In this document: positions 36,131 through 44,215 of the stretch, one piece after another
Position numbering within the stretch: the stretch's first letter is position 1
How the letters are laid out: every line of letters starts with the position of its first letter
NCBI GenBank assembly: GCA_027482185.1
Contig: JAIXWF010000011.1
Span: 310,001-374,000, forward strand
Direction: 5' to 3'
Source of the DNA: Opitutaceae bacterium
Lineage (GTDB): Bacteria; Verrucomicrobiota; Verrucomicrobiia; Opitutales; Opitutaceae
DNA length: 64,000 nt
The notes under the pieces: generated by a model
Told to the model about the DNA's origin: nothing
The model's database searches: none
Seen by the model: the letters and a program-made list of their open reading frames with translations, nothing else
Translations under genes and position numbers: made by a program

Positions 36131-37018
36131 ATGCGACTGCGGACTTCGCTGTTTCGTCTCGGGCTCGGCCTGGGTTCCGCGACCGTCGCCCTGCCGGGAG
36201 CGGAGGAACGCAACGCCATCTGGGAACGCGACCGGCTGGTCGCCTGGTGCATCGTGCCGTACGACGCCGCCAAACGCGACGCCCCCGCCCGCGCCGCGAT
36301 GCTGCAGCGCCTGCAGTTGCGCCGCCTCGCCTACGACTGGCGGGCGGAACATGTGCCGCACTTCGACGCCGAGGTCGCGGCCATGCGGAACGCGGGCATC
36401 GAGTTCACCGCGTGGTGGTTTCCCTCCCGCCTCGATCCGACCGCCGAACGCATCCTCGAGTGCATCGCCCGGCACCGGATCAGGCCCCAGCTCTGGGTCA
36501 CGGGCGGAGGCGCCCCCGCAGGTTCGCCGGCCGAACAGGCGGCGCGCATCGAAAGCGAATTGGCCCGCCTGCGGCCCATCGTTGCCGCCGCCGCCCGGCT
36601 CGGTTGCCAAGTCGGACTCTACAACCACGGCGGTTGGTTCGGGCAGCCCGACAACCAGCTCGCCCTGCTGGCGCGCCTCGAGGCGGAAGGCGCCCGCCAT
36701 GTCGGCCTCGTCTACAATTTCCACCACGGCCACGACGATCTGGATCGTTTTCCCGAGATCTGGGCCCGCATCCGTTCCCGCACCCTCGCGGTCAACTTGA
36801 ACGGCATGAAGTCCGGCGGCGATCGGAGCGGCGACAAAATCCTCCGGCTCGGCTCCGGCGATCGCGAAGCGGAGATGATCCGCACCATCGTCGCCTCGGG
36901 CTGGAGCGGGGCCGTCGGTATTCTCAACCACCGAACCGACGTCGACGCGGAAGTCGGACTCGCCGGCAACCTCGCGGGGCTCGAAAAACTGCGATCCGTT
37001 CCGCCCGCCGCGCGCTGA
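36131..37018 (+). CDS. Exported TIM-barrel protein (sugar phosphate isomerase/epimerase-like)
   Basis: 295 aa from ATG 36131 with an N-terminal hydrophobic signal (FRLGLGLGSATVALPGAE). The body has repeating beta-strand/helix units consistent with the xylose isomerase-like barrel: GIEFTAWWF, RPQLWVTGGG, CQVGLYNHGGWFGQPDN, HVGLVYNFHHGHDDLDRFPE, and a final WSGAVGILNHR. His/Asp/Glu residues in these strands could bind metal. Verrucomicrobia and planctomycetes carry many exported members annotated as sugar isomerase/epimerase with unknown substrates. No sugar operon is adjacent, so the assignment stays general. Confidence 0.78.
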   Translation: MRLRTSLFRLGLGLGSATVALPGAEERNAIWERDRLVAWCIVPYDAAKRDAPARAAMLQRLQLRRLAYDWRAEHVPHFDAEVAAMRNAGIEFTAWWFPSRLDPTAERILECIARHRIRPQLWVTGGGAPAGSPAEQAARIESELARLRPIVAAAARLGCQVGLYNHGGWFGQPDNQLALLARLEAEGARHVGLVYNFHHGHDDLDRFPEIWARIRSRTLAVNLNGMKSGGDRSGDKILRLGSGDREAEMIRTIVASGWSGAVGILNHRTDVDAEVGLAGNLAGLEKLRSVPPAAR

Positions 37019-37033
37019 TCGAAGGACCGGCCT

Positions 37034-37831
37034 TCAGCGCCGGGCGAAACGCCGGGCGCGGACCATCCCCATCAGCCCGAGCGCCAGCAGCAGCGACGTG
37101 GCGGCGCCGTCCGGCACTTCGTTCGTGGTGATCGTGAACGTCACGCCGTTGTTGTAAAAGTGGCAGTCGGGGTCGAAGCCGAGACCGAAGTCCGCGTACG
37201 TGGTGCCGCCGGTGTGGCCGTTGGAAATGTACTGGGCCAGCGTGGACAGACCCAACGGATTGCTGCCGAACTCGAAGACGAAGCTCGGCTTCGTGGCCGG
37301 GCCGTCGGCGTCGTGGTACTGCGTGAGGAGAATGTTGGTCGCACCCGTCGCGAGCAGCGCGCCCGCGGAGGTGTTGGCGTAGCCGTAGGCCACCCACTTG
37401 CCGTTGACGCGGTTGCCGGCGATCTTGCCCGCGAAGTAGTCGCTGAGCACGCCTTGGTTGATCCCGTTGTCGGTCGGATCGTCGGTGATCCGCTTCACGC
37501 CGGTTTTCGGATTGTCGAGCAGGTGGATGAACAGGTTGTTGTTCGTGTCGCGCGCGTCCCAGTTGTAGATGTTCGCGATCGTCAGCGTGGCCGCGGAAAT
37601 CGCGTAACGCCCGGACGCCAGCTCGCTCTTGAGCGTGGCGTAGGACGCACTCCCGGCCGTCGTCCCGGTGATGCCCCACGTGTACGCGCTCGTGTGGTCG
37701 AGATCCCCGAGATCATTGACATTGCTGTCGCCGCCGAAGGTGTCCGTGGGGCGAAACGTGAACGTGGTGGCGGACGCCGAGAGAACCAACCCAAGGGCCC
37801 AGGCGGCGGAAAAAATTGTGCGCAGATTCAT
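37034..37831 (-). CDS. Secreted VPDSG-CTERM-type protein
   Basis: 265 aa from ATG 37831 with a signal peptide (FSAAWALGLVLSASAT). The mature part is Thr/Ser/Asn-rich, low in charge, and typical of secreted beta-rich proteins. The C-terminus is a tripartite sorting signal: VPDGAAT, a hydrophobic stretch (SLLLALGLMGMV) and a basic tail (RARRFARR). This matches the VPDSG-CTERM signal of verrucomicrobia, recognised by an exosortase-type enzyme (family knowledge). No exosortase is encoded in the window. The function of the mature protein is unknown. A second such protein is at 46800. Confidence 0.84.
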   Translation of the reverse strand: MNLRTIFSAAWALGLVLSASATTFTFRPTDTFGGDSNVNDLGDLDHTSAYTWGITGTTAGSASYATLKSELASGRYAISAATLTIANIYNWDARDTNNNLFIHLLDNPKTGVKRITDDPTDNGINQGVLSDYFAGKIAGNRVNGKWVAYGYANTSAGALLATGATNILLTQYHDADGPATKPSFVFEFGSNPLGLSTLAQYISNGHTGGTTYADFGLGFDPDCHFYNNGVTFTITTNEVPDGAATSLLLALGLMGMVRARRFARR

Positions 37832-38075
37832 GGCAGTGGTCGGCAGGTGGGTCTTTACGGACCCAGTGCTTTCGTACCTGCGTACTAGCACCGCCTGTGC
37901 CGGCCGGCGGGAAATACGCCCGACGATCTATTTGTATACTGCCCTGCAACCTTTTGCGCGACTCGCCTTTTTTTCACCCCACACCGGTCGCAACGAGAAT
38001 GTAAGCTTCACCGACGTCGGCGGCTAACCGTTTGCAACGACCTGCCTCGCTCCCGTGCCGACGCCGGCGCCTCGG

Positions 38076-38759
38076 CTAGCCGCCGGAACCGGCCTGGGGT
38101 CGCGGGACTTCCAGTTGCGCGATGAAGGGGGCCAGCGGCGCCAGCACGCGCGAGGTGGCAAGATAGGCGGCGGCTTCGTCCTTGCGCCCGCGGGACCGCA
38201 GGCTCGCGTACACATGGAGTTCGAATTGCCGCACCAGCACCTCGTGCGCGGCGCGCAAGCCGAAGCCCGCCAGCAGGGCCGCCAACGCTTCGATCGTCGA
38301 AAACCGTCCCGCCTCCGTCTGGGCCCGCAGGCCGAAGCGGCTCGCTCCGTCCATGGGCAAATTCACCAGCCGGCCCCAGCCGACCACCTCGCGCACCATC
38401 GCCGAAGCTTCGCGCCACGAACCGTCGAGCAAAACGATCTGCACGGTTTCCGGCGGCGGCCATGCCTCGGCCGCGAGCGTCGCGCCCTGCGGGTGCAGCA
38501 GCCAGAGTTCGCGGCCGGGCTGCCGCACCTCAGCCGCCCCAAGCCGGCGCTCCCGGCGCCACAGGTGCAAGCGCGCCGCCGGCAGGATCCGCGGGATCAG
38601 GTTGCCGGTGCTGCTCGGCCGATAGACTTCGCGGTGGTGCATCAGCACATCGACCTCGAGCCCGCACGCCGCCGTTTCCGCCGCCGCGCACACGCACCAG
38701 CGCGCCTGCAGGCGGCAAGCCGGGCAACGCGTGGAAAAACTCTGCACCAACCGGCGCAT
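38076..38759 (-). CDS. DTW domain protein (tRNA-uridine aminocarboxypropyltransferase family), first copy
   Basis: 227 aa from ATG 38759. An N-terminal zinc-knuckle-like CPACRLQARWCVC precedes the DTW domain. The domain has HHREVYRPSSTGNLIPRILP, the name-giving motif as LLDGSWREA (DGSW in place of DATW/DGTW), and LPMDGASRFGLRAQTEAGR. Members (TapT/TuaA) use S-adenosylmethionine to add an aminocarboxypropyl group to uridine in tRNA, giving acp3U. It lies 20 bases downstream of engB in the same direction, so it is the third gene of the ykgJ-engB-DTW cluster. A second DTW gene is at 52078. Confidence 0.85.
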   Translation of the reverse strand: MRRLVQSFSTRCPACRLQARWCVCAAAETAACGLEVDVLMHHREVYRPSSTGNLIPRILPAARLHLWRRERRLGAAEVRQPGRELWLLHPQGATLAAEAWPPPETVQIVLLDGSWREASAMVREVVGWGRLVNLPMDGASRFGLRAQTEAGRFSTIEALAALLAGFGLRAAHEVLVRQFELHVYASLRSRGRKDEAAAYLATSRVLAPLAPFIAQLEVPRPQAGSGG

Positions 38760-38779
38760 GCGGGAATCGCGGCCGTGCC

Positions 38780-39388
38780 TCAGCCGGCCGCCCGGCCCGC
38801 CTCGGCCAAGCGGCGCCCGATGCTGGCGAGAATTTCGCCGCGCCCCCGTTTGGTTTCCGACGAGCTCCGCAGCACTTCCGGCACCGCCCGCCCCGCCGGC
38901 AGCGCCGCCAGAAACTGCGCGATCGCGGACGCGGTCTTCGCGTCGGACTGCTTGTCCGTCTTCGTGAAAATCAGCCCCCACGGCACACCCGTGCCCTCCA
39001 GCCACTGCAGGAAATCGAGGTCGATCGCCTGCGGGGGCAGGCGCGAATCGATGAGCACATAGACGCCGCGCAGGTTCCGCCGCCCCGCCAGGTAGTCCGC
39101 CACGGCCGTGTTGAACTCCATCCGCCGCTGCCGCCCCACCTCCGCGTAACCGTAGCCGGGCAGATCGACCAGCGACCACGCGCCGTTCACGACGAAGAAA
39201 TTGATCAGCTTCGTCTTGCCGGGAAGGTCGGAAACCTTCGCCAGGTCGCGCCGGGCCGCGAGCAGGTTGATCAGCGACGATTTGCCCACGTTCGAACGGC
39301 CGATGAACGCGAACTCCGGCAACGCCCACGCCGGGCACGCCCTCAGCTCGGGCGCGCTGACTTCGAATTCGACGGAGACAATTTTCAC
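38780..39388 (-). CDS. engB: Ribosome biogenesis GTPase EngB/YsxC
   Basis: 202 aa from GTG 39388, overlapping the upstream stop as GTGA. The GTPase motifs are G1 GRSNVGKSS, G2 region PGKTKLINF, G3 DLPGYGYAEV and G4 TKTDK. The C-terminal SSSETKRGRGEI supplies the G5-like element. Length is usual for the family. It assists assembly of the large ribosomal subunit and is usually essential. The co-transcribed Cys-cluster protein upstream and DTW protein downstream suggest a small translation-related operon. Confidence 0.95.
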   Translation of the reverse strand: MKIVSVEFEVSAPELRACPAWALPEFAFIGRSNVGKSSLINLLAARRDLAKVSDLPGKTKLINFFVVNGAWSLVDLPGYGYAEVGRQRRMEFNTAVADYLAGRRNLRGVYVLIDSRLPPQAIDLDFLQWLEGTGVPWGLIFTKTDKQSDAKTASAIAQFLAALPAGRAVPEVLRSSSETKRGRGEILASIGRRLAEAGRAAG

Positions 39389-39675
39389 GGGCCCGCCCTC
39401 CTCATGCCGCCGGCCAGCGTCCGGAGGCAAAGCTCCCCGCCGCGGTCGAAATCCCGGCAGGTCTGCGGCCGCCGGTCGTAGATCGTGCACAGGGCGGTGA
39501 CCGGATCGAGCGCCGCGCAGGCCCCGTCGCCCCGCTGGTCCATGCACGCCACGCCGTCATGCCACACCTGATACTCCGCCGGCACCGCCTCGTCCCCGGG
39601 CCGCAACTCCACCACGAGATGGCAGCAACGGCCGCATCCGGCGCAGGCGGGCAGGTTTTCGGCGAGGGTCGGCAT
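39385..39675 (-). CDS. YkgJ family cysteine cluster protein
   Basis: 96 aa from ATG 39675; an alternative ATG at 39699 adds eight residues. The Cys pattern CAGCGRCC near the N-terminus, then CMDQ, CAAL and LCTIYDRRPQTCRDF, is that of the YkgJ-like zinc/iron-chelating family (Pfam CxxCxxCC). The biochemical role of the family is not established. The stop overlaps the engB start by four bases, so the two are coupled. Confidence 0.85.
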   Translation of the reverse strand: MPTLAENLPACAGCGRCCHLVVELRPGDEAVPAEYQVWHDGVACMDQRGDGACAALDPVTALCTIYDRRPQTCRDFDRGGELCLRTLAGGMRRAGP

Positions 39676-39779
39676 GCGGGAACGGACGACCATGCACACC
39701 TGCGCCGCGGGCGCGATACCTCGTTTCCGCCGGCGCTTTTGGGCGTGCCACCGCCGCCGGGCGCGCGTCAGCTCGCCGG

Positions 39780-40277
39780 ATGCACACCGAGAAACCGGCC
39801 GAGCCGATCGCGCCCGGCGTGACCGTCGGCCACGTCCACCTCAAGGTCTCCGATCTCGACCGCGCGCTCGCCTTCTACGCGGGCGTCCTCGGCTTCGAAA
39901 TCACCCAGCGCTACGGCCGCGACGCCGTGTTCCTTGCCGCCGGCGGCTACCACCACCACCTCGGGCTCAACACGTGGGAAAGCCGCGGCGGCCCGCCCCC
40001 GGCCCGCGGCACCACGGGGCTGTTCCATGTCGCCTTCCTTTACCCGACCCGCGCGCTTCTGGCCGACGCGCTGCGGCGCCTCGTCCGGCACGGCATCCCG
40101 CTCGACGGCGCCGCGGACCACGGGGTCAGCGAGGCGCTCTACTTGCGCGACCCGGACGGCAACGGCGTCGAGCTCTACTGGGACCGCCCCCGCGAACAAT
40201 GGCCGATGACCGCCGCCGGCGGCCTGGCGATGGTCACACAGCCGCTCGATCTCGAGACTCTGCTCGCCGCCGGGTAA
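39780..40277 (+). CDS. Vicinal oxygen chelate (VOC) protein, CatE/glyoxalase-like
   Basis: 165 aa. The first metal-binding strand is VGHVHLKVSDLDRALAFY, typical of the N-terminal VOC half. LYLRDPDGNGVELYWDRP closes the fold with the conserved Glu ligand. A second His is in LFHVAFLYPTRA. Resemblance is to catechol-2,3-dioxygenase-type CatE domains, but a single domain of this length could equally be a hydrolase or glutathione-independent lyase. It is a single gene, divergent from the ykgJ-engB genes. Confidence 0.85.
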   Translation: MHTEKPAEPIAPGVTVGHVHLKVSDLDRALAFYAGVLGFEITQRYGRDAVFLAAGGYHHHLGLNTWESRGGPPPARGTTGLFHVAFLYPTRALLADALRRLVRHGIPLDGAADHGVSEALYLRDPDGNGVELYWDRPREQWPMTAAGGLAMVTQPLDLETLLAAG

Positions 40278-40295
40278 ACCGGCGGCCCCGCCCGC

Positions 40296-40727
40296 TCAGA
40301 GTCGGCTGCGCGGCCGATACCGCGGCAGCCAGGAAGCCTCCACGGCCCCGGCCGGCGCGGGCGCCGCGGGCCGGCTCGGGTTTGCCGCGGGCCGCTGCAC
40401 CTTGACGGGATGCGGCAGGAAAAACCCGGCGGTTTCCCCGGATTCGGTCTTTATCTGCCAGACGTCGACGCTCTTGCCGGCCCGACCGGCCTTGGCCGGT
40501 TCGGTCCAACCGACGAGCGGACCGTAGAAAACAATTTCGCCGCAACGGTCGTAGGTCCAGACTTCGAACCCGAATCCGCCGGAACGAAGGAGCGGCTTGC
40601 CGAGCAACGCAGCCGCCTGCTCGGCCGACATGCCGAGCCGAACTTCCTCCCAGGGTTCCGCTCCGCGCAGTCCGGAAATTCCGCCGGCGGCGACGCAGCA
40701 AGCGAGGATACGGCAAACGACGTTCAC
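40296..40727 (-). CDS. Secreted SmpA/OmlA (BamE-like) domain protein
   Basis: 143 aa from GTG 40727. The start is uncertain, as the purine-rich AAGGA lies immediately next to it. A Cys-containing hydrophobic N-terminus (CRILACCVAAGGISG) is read as a signal sequence. EEVRLGMSAEQAAALLGKPL and VWTYDR follow the SmpA/OmlA-like pattern, in which a helix-Gly-x-Pro unit packs on strands. A Pro/Ala-rich tail ends the protein. Related small proteins bind outer-membrane assembly factors; here only the fold resemblance can be claimed. Confidence 0.55.
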   Translation of the reverse strand: MNVVCRILACCVAAGGISGLRGAEPWEEVRLGMSAEQAAALLGKPLLRSGGFGFEVWTYDRCGEIVFYGPLVGWTEPAKAGRAGKSVDVWQIKTESGETAGFFLPHPVKVQRPAANPSRPAAPAPAGAVEASWLPRYRPRSRL

Positions 40728-40795
40728 TCCTTCTGCATCGGCGCGGAACGGATCCGCTGAAGCGCGGCGACGCCCGCCGGCCGCGAACCGAGCCG

Positions 40796-41398
40796 TCAGG
40801 CCGGCACCACGCGTCCGGAAGTCCGCCGCTCGACGGCGGCCCACGTTTGCCGGCGCTCGCGCGCGACAAACCAAAGCGGCCGGCCGTCGTCGTCGAGTAC
40901 CGGCGCGATCGCGATCTCGACCGCGTAGGGCGTGCCGTCTTTGTGATAGTTCACCAGTGTTTCCCGGCAGGATTCCAAACGGGCCAAGGCGGTGCGGATC
41001 CGCTGCACGGCGACCGGATCCGTCGCCGGGCCCTGCAGGAATTTGCCGGGCCGGCGCCCTTGCACTTCCGCCATCGCGTAACCGCAAAGATTCAGAAAAG
41101 CGGAATTCACCCATTCGATCCGCCCGTCCCCGCCGGTCACGACCACCGCGTCGCGTTCGCGCGGCTGCGGGCGGTCCGCCAAGGCGGCCAGCACCCGCGA
41201 CCTGAGTTGCGCCGGCGGTTGCGCCGCGGGCGGCACCGTGGCCAGCGCCACCGACGCCCCGACCCGTTGCAAAGCCGCAACCTGGGCCTGCGCCTCCGCG
41301 TGAAACTCCAGCACCAGTTCGAAGTTCTCCCGCTCCGAAGCCGTCATGGCGCCGGACACGTAGAGCGCCGCACGGTCCTGGAGCATCTCGGTCAACAT
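40796..41398 (-). CDS. PAS domain protein with anti-sigma-like N-terminus
   Basis: 200 aa from ATG 41398. Residues 1-75 are helical (LYVSGAMTASERENFELVLE onward) and resemble the N-terminal region of RskA-type anti-sigma proteins. Residues about 80-190 form a PAS domain (WVNSAFLNLCGYAMAEVQGR, KFLQGPATD, ETLVNYHKDGTPYAVEIAIA). No kinase or other output domain and no membrane segment are present. The PAS pocket lacks the LOV cysteine, so light sensing through flavin-Cys bonding is not expected. Possibly a stand-alone sensor that controls a sigma factor or kinase (inference). It is followed by the SmpA-like gene in the same direction. Confidence 0.75.
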   Translation of the reverse strand: MLTEMLQDRAALYVSGAMTASERENFELVLEFHAEAQAQVAALQRVGASVALATVPPAAQPPAQLRSRVLAALADRPQPRERDAVVVTGGDGRIEWVNSAFLNLCGYAMAEVQGRRPGKFLQGPATDPVAVQRIRTALARLESCRETLVNYHKDGTPYAVEIAIAPVLDDDGRPLWFVARERRQTWAAVERRTSGRVVPA

Positions 41399-41466
41399 CG
41401 GGAAAACCGCTATGCGGAAGGTCCGGTTCGTCAAAGCCGTTTTCGACTTCCCGTCCGCGCGGACGG

Positions 41467-42330
41467 CTAACCCAGGCGCAGTTCGCCGCAAGCAATCAGG
41501 TAACGGCGCCGGATCGTACCCAGCCAGTCGCCGAAATCCCCGATCTGCACCCCCGATTCCTCCAGCCAAAGCGGGGAAGGCAGTTCGGGAATCTTTTCTT
41601 CCGGCACGCAGAACAGGGACCGCGCCCAGCGCGCGGTCGCGAGGACCATGCTGAGTTTGCGGTGTTCGACGTCCGCCTCCGGATCCAGCTGGTGCCGCAC
41701 CGCCGAGATCACGTCGGGCGCAAAGCCCCAGAGCTCAAGCAAGGCCGCGCCCGCCTCCGCGTGCGTGAAACCCAGCCACTCCTGCTCCGCCGGCGCATAG
41801 TCGAGCGGATAGCCGGAAGAGACCAGGGTCGGCGCCCGACGTTGGCCGGACGCGTGCCGGTCGATGACCAGGAGACCGATGCCGTGCATCAGACCGGCGG
41901 TGTAGGCGCCGCTCCGGTCCACGTCGCTGCGCTCGGCCAAACTGGAAGCGGCGATCGCGCAGGCCACCGCCCGGGACCAAAGACTCTGGGCATCAAGCTG
42001 GTAGGTCTGCAGCGGTTGTCCGACCAGATGCGCCGCCACGGCGTAGGTCACCAGTTCGTGCACGCCGGAGAGCCCGACGCGTTGGATCGCCTCCATGATC
42101 GTGGACACGGGCGCCCCACGGCCGAACTGGGTGCTCTGCGCCATCCGCACCACCCGCGCGGCCAACCCCGGCTCGAGTTTCACGACCTCCGCGATTTCCT
42201 CGATCGTGGCGTCCGGCGAAGCGACGATCTCCTGGAGCTTGTGCAGCACCTTCGGCGTCGGCGGCAGGTTTTGCAGCCGACGAACCATGGATTGCGGCGT
42301 CGGCCGCAGAAAAGGCAGTGTGAATCCCAC
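41467..42330 (-). CDS. HDOD domain signalling protein
   Basis: 287 aa. The HDOD domain covers about residues 15-215: LPPTPKVLHKLQEIVASPDA, ATIEEIAEVVKLEPGLAARV, RVVRMAQSTQFG, IMEAIQRVGLSGVHELV and the AGLMHGIGLLVIDR segment corresponding to a degenerate HD-type metal site. No catalytic HD pair is evident, as usual for HDOD proteins, which are regulators and not phosphohydrolases. No other output domain. It lies just upstream of the PAS protein in the same direction, suggesting a small signalling unit. Confidence 0.88.
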   Translation of the reverse strand: MGFTLPFLRPTPQSMVRRLQNLPPTPKVLHKLQEIVASPDATIEEIAEVVKLEPGLAARVVRMAQSTQFGRGAPVSTIMEAIQRVGLSGVHELVTYAVAAHLVGQPLQTYQLDAQSLWSRAVACAIAASSLAERSDVDRSGAYTAGLMHGIGLLVIDRHASGQRRAPTLVSSGYPLDYAPAEQEWLGFTHAEAGAALLELWGFAPDVISAVRHQLDPEADVEHRKLSMVLATARWARSLFCVPEEKIPELPSPLWLEESGVQIGDFGDWLGTIRRRYLIACGELRLG

Positions 42331-42398
42331 ATCCGGTCATCGTCTCAGCGGGAGCCGAGTTAAATGAAGACCGGCGCCGGGCGTCCGGCCGTCGGCGG

Positions 42399-44096
42399 CT
42401 AGGGCTTGGCCGGGCCGGCGGCTTTTTCCCGTTCCTCGACCCAGCGCAACAGCGGCCCGTAGCGTTCCGCGGACTCGGCGTCCAACGCGGCGGCCTGCCG
42501 GGCTCTGACCAGCGCCAGCGTCTCGGAAAACCGGCCGGCGGCGACCTGTTCGTTTGCGGCCGCCACGGTCGCCTCGAACCGCCGCGTTTCCAGCTGCTGC
42601 GTCGCCTGGCGCCGGATCGCCGCCCCGTACCGCGGGTTGCGCGCCAGCTCCTCCAGATCGGCGGCGAGCGCCGCCTCGTCCCCCAGCCGCTCGTACAAGC
42701 TGGCCCGATACAACCGGACCAGGCCCGATTCGTCGGCCGCCGTCACGCCGGCCCCGAGCTCCTCGGCGTGGACCGGGCCGACCTCGGGCCGGAGGTAGAA
42801 CGCGCGGCCCAGCAGCCGGTACGAGTCGGGATCGCCGGGACGCAGCTCGAGCGCCCGGCGGATTTCCGCCAGCGCCTCTTCCACGAAAATTCCGCCGGCG
42901 CCGACGCGGTCCACCCCGACCACCGTCTGGTCCATCCGGTCGCTCGCCGAGACCTGGAAGGCGACGGGGTTCCCCGAACCGGCCGAGATCGCCTCGCGGT
43001 AGTACCGCACCGCCGACTCGCGGTCGCCCTTCCGCCGCGCCCGGCGGGCCTGCGCCTCCTTGACCGGGGCCGCCTCCGGTTCCGCCGCCACCGCGCGCAG
43101 CAACTCCAGCTCCGCTTCCGCGTCCCGCCCGCGCACCGCCAGGAGCTCGGACAGGTGCAGCGAAACGGCCGCCGGCGTCGCCGGGCCGGTCTCCATCCGT
43201 GCCCGGACGGCCGCTTCGTCGAACGGCAGCGTGCGGACGGACTGCTTGTTCCGCAGATGCGCCTCGATCCGTTTGATCCATTCGTTCGGCGGTACTCCGG
43301 TCGCGGCAGCCATGGCGTCCAGGCCGCCCTTGACCCGCAGCGCATCCTGCAACTTTTCGAATCGCGCGAGGCCCTCGCCGTCGGCCAGCCAGATCCAATG
43401 CATCAGCGCCCAGGACTGCGCATGGAACGGCCGGGGCCGGCCGTCGTTGCCGACGTAGTCCTTCGATCCCGCGTGCACATCGAAGAATCTCGGCCAAGGC
43501 AGCGGATCGGCGACCCAGCTCAGGATATCCCCGCGGTCGAAATTCCCCACCGTGAGGACGCCCTTCCGCAGCGCGACGGTGGCGAGCACCTTGCCCGTGC
43601 CCTGCCCCGCCCAAAGTGGCACGGCATAGCCGGCGCGCCGCAGCGCCCATAGCGTCTCGAACTCGAACGCCAGTTGCAGCGTGAACGTCCGGGTCCCGGT
43701 CAGCACCTGGCCCAGCAACGTGACGCCGTCGACGTCGGTCGTGACCGAAATGCTTTCGGAACGCGCGACCTCGGACGGAAAGCGGCGCTCGAATTCGCGC
43801 TGGTTGCGGAACAACATCACCCGCGTCGGCGGGAGGCGCCGCGCCCGCGGTCCGATCAGCTCGGCCAAGGCGTAACGGAACGCCGAATACTGGACGGCGA
43901 ACTCGGCCGCGTCCTTCGGCGCCGCATCGGTCAGGACCTCGACGTAGTCCGTGCGCGCCCGGGTCCACTTGCCGCGGTCGTCCGCGGCGGCCGCCGGACC
44001 CGCCGCCGCGCCCAGCAGGACCGCGCCGACCAGGCTCCGGATCAGGCTTCGGGCCGGTCCCGGCCGCACTCCCCCAACGAATCTGGAAATTGCCAT
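42399..44096 (-). CDS. Secreted TPR protein with degenerate metallopeptidase-like N-terminal half
   Basis: 565 aa from ATG 44096, with a hydrophobic signal (SLIRSLVGAVLLGAAAGPAA). The N-terminal half resembles peptidase-MA-like regions that often precede TPRs: YVEVLTDAAPKDAAEFAVQY, RVMLFRNQREFERRFP, and FHAQSWALMHWIWLADG. The zinc motif HExxH is not present at the expected place (FEFETLWALRR), so the half is probably non-catalytic. The C-terminal half has repeated 34-residue helical pairs (for example EEALAEIRRALELRPGDPDS), that is TPR. A scaffolding role in the periplasm is likely. Confidence 0.75.
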   Translation of the reverse strand: MAISRFVGGVRPGPARSLIRSLVGAVLLGAAAGPAAAADDRGKWTRARTDYVEVLTDAAPKDAAEFAVQYSAFRYALAELIGPRARRLPPTRVMLFRNQREFERRFPSEVARSESISVTTDVDGVTLLGQVLTGTRTFTLQLAFEFETLWALRRAGYAVPLWAGQGTGKVLATVALRKGVLTVGNFDRGDILSWVADPLPWPRFFDVHAGSKDYVGNDGRPRPFHAQSWALMHWIWLADGEGLARFEKLQDALRVKGGLDAMAAATGVPPNEWIKRIEAHLRNKQSVRTLPFDEAAVRARMETGPATPAAVSLHLSELLAVRGRDAEAELELLRAVAAEPEAAPVKEAQARRARRKGDRESAVRYYREAISAGSGNPVAFQVSASDRMDQTVVGVDRVGAGGIFVEEALAEIRRALELRPGDPDSYRLLGRAFYLRPEVGPVHAEELGAGVTAADESGLVRLYRASLYERLGDEAALAADLEELARNPRYGAAIRRQATQQLETRRFEATVAAANEQVAAGRFSETLALVRARQAAALDAESAERYGPLLRWVEEREKAAGPAKP

Positions 44097-44215
44097 CGTG
44101 ATGGACCGGAGGCACGCGACCCGCGTATCCGGACGGCGCCCGAGTTGAGGCCCGCGCGCCCGCGACGCAATCCCGCGCCGGACGCCATGACGGAGAATCC
44201 GGCCGTCCGCCGGCG

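Noticed and set aside
40796-41398. LOV photoreceptor reading of the PAS protein (FLQGPATD)
   Set aside because: The LOV adduct-forming Cys of GRNCRFLQ is missing; the sequence reads GRRPGKFLQG, a common non-LOV PAS variant.
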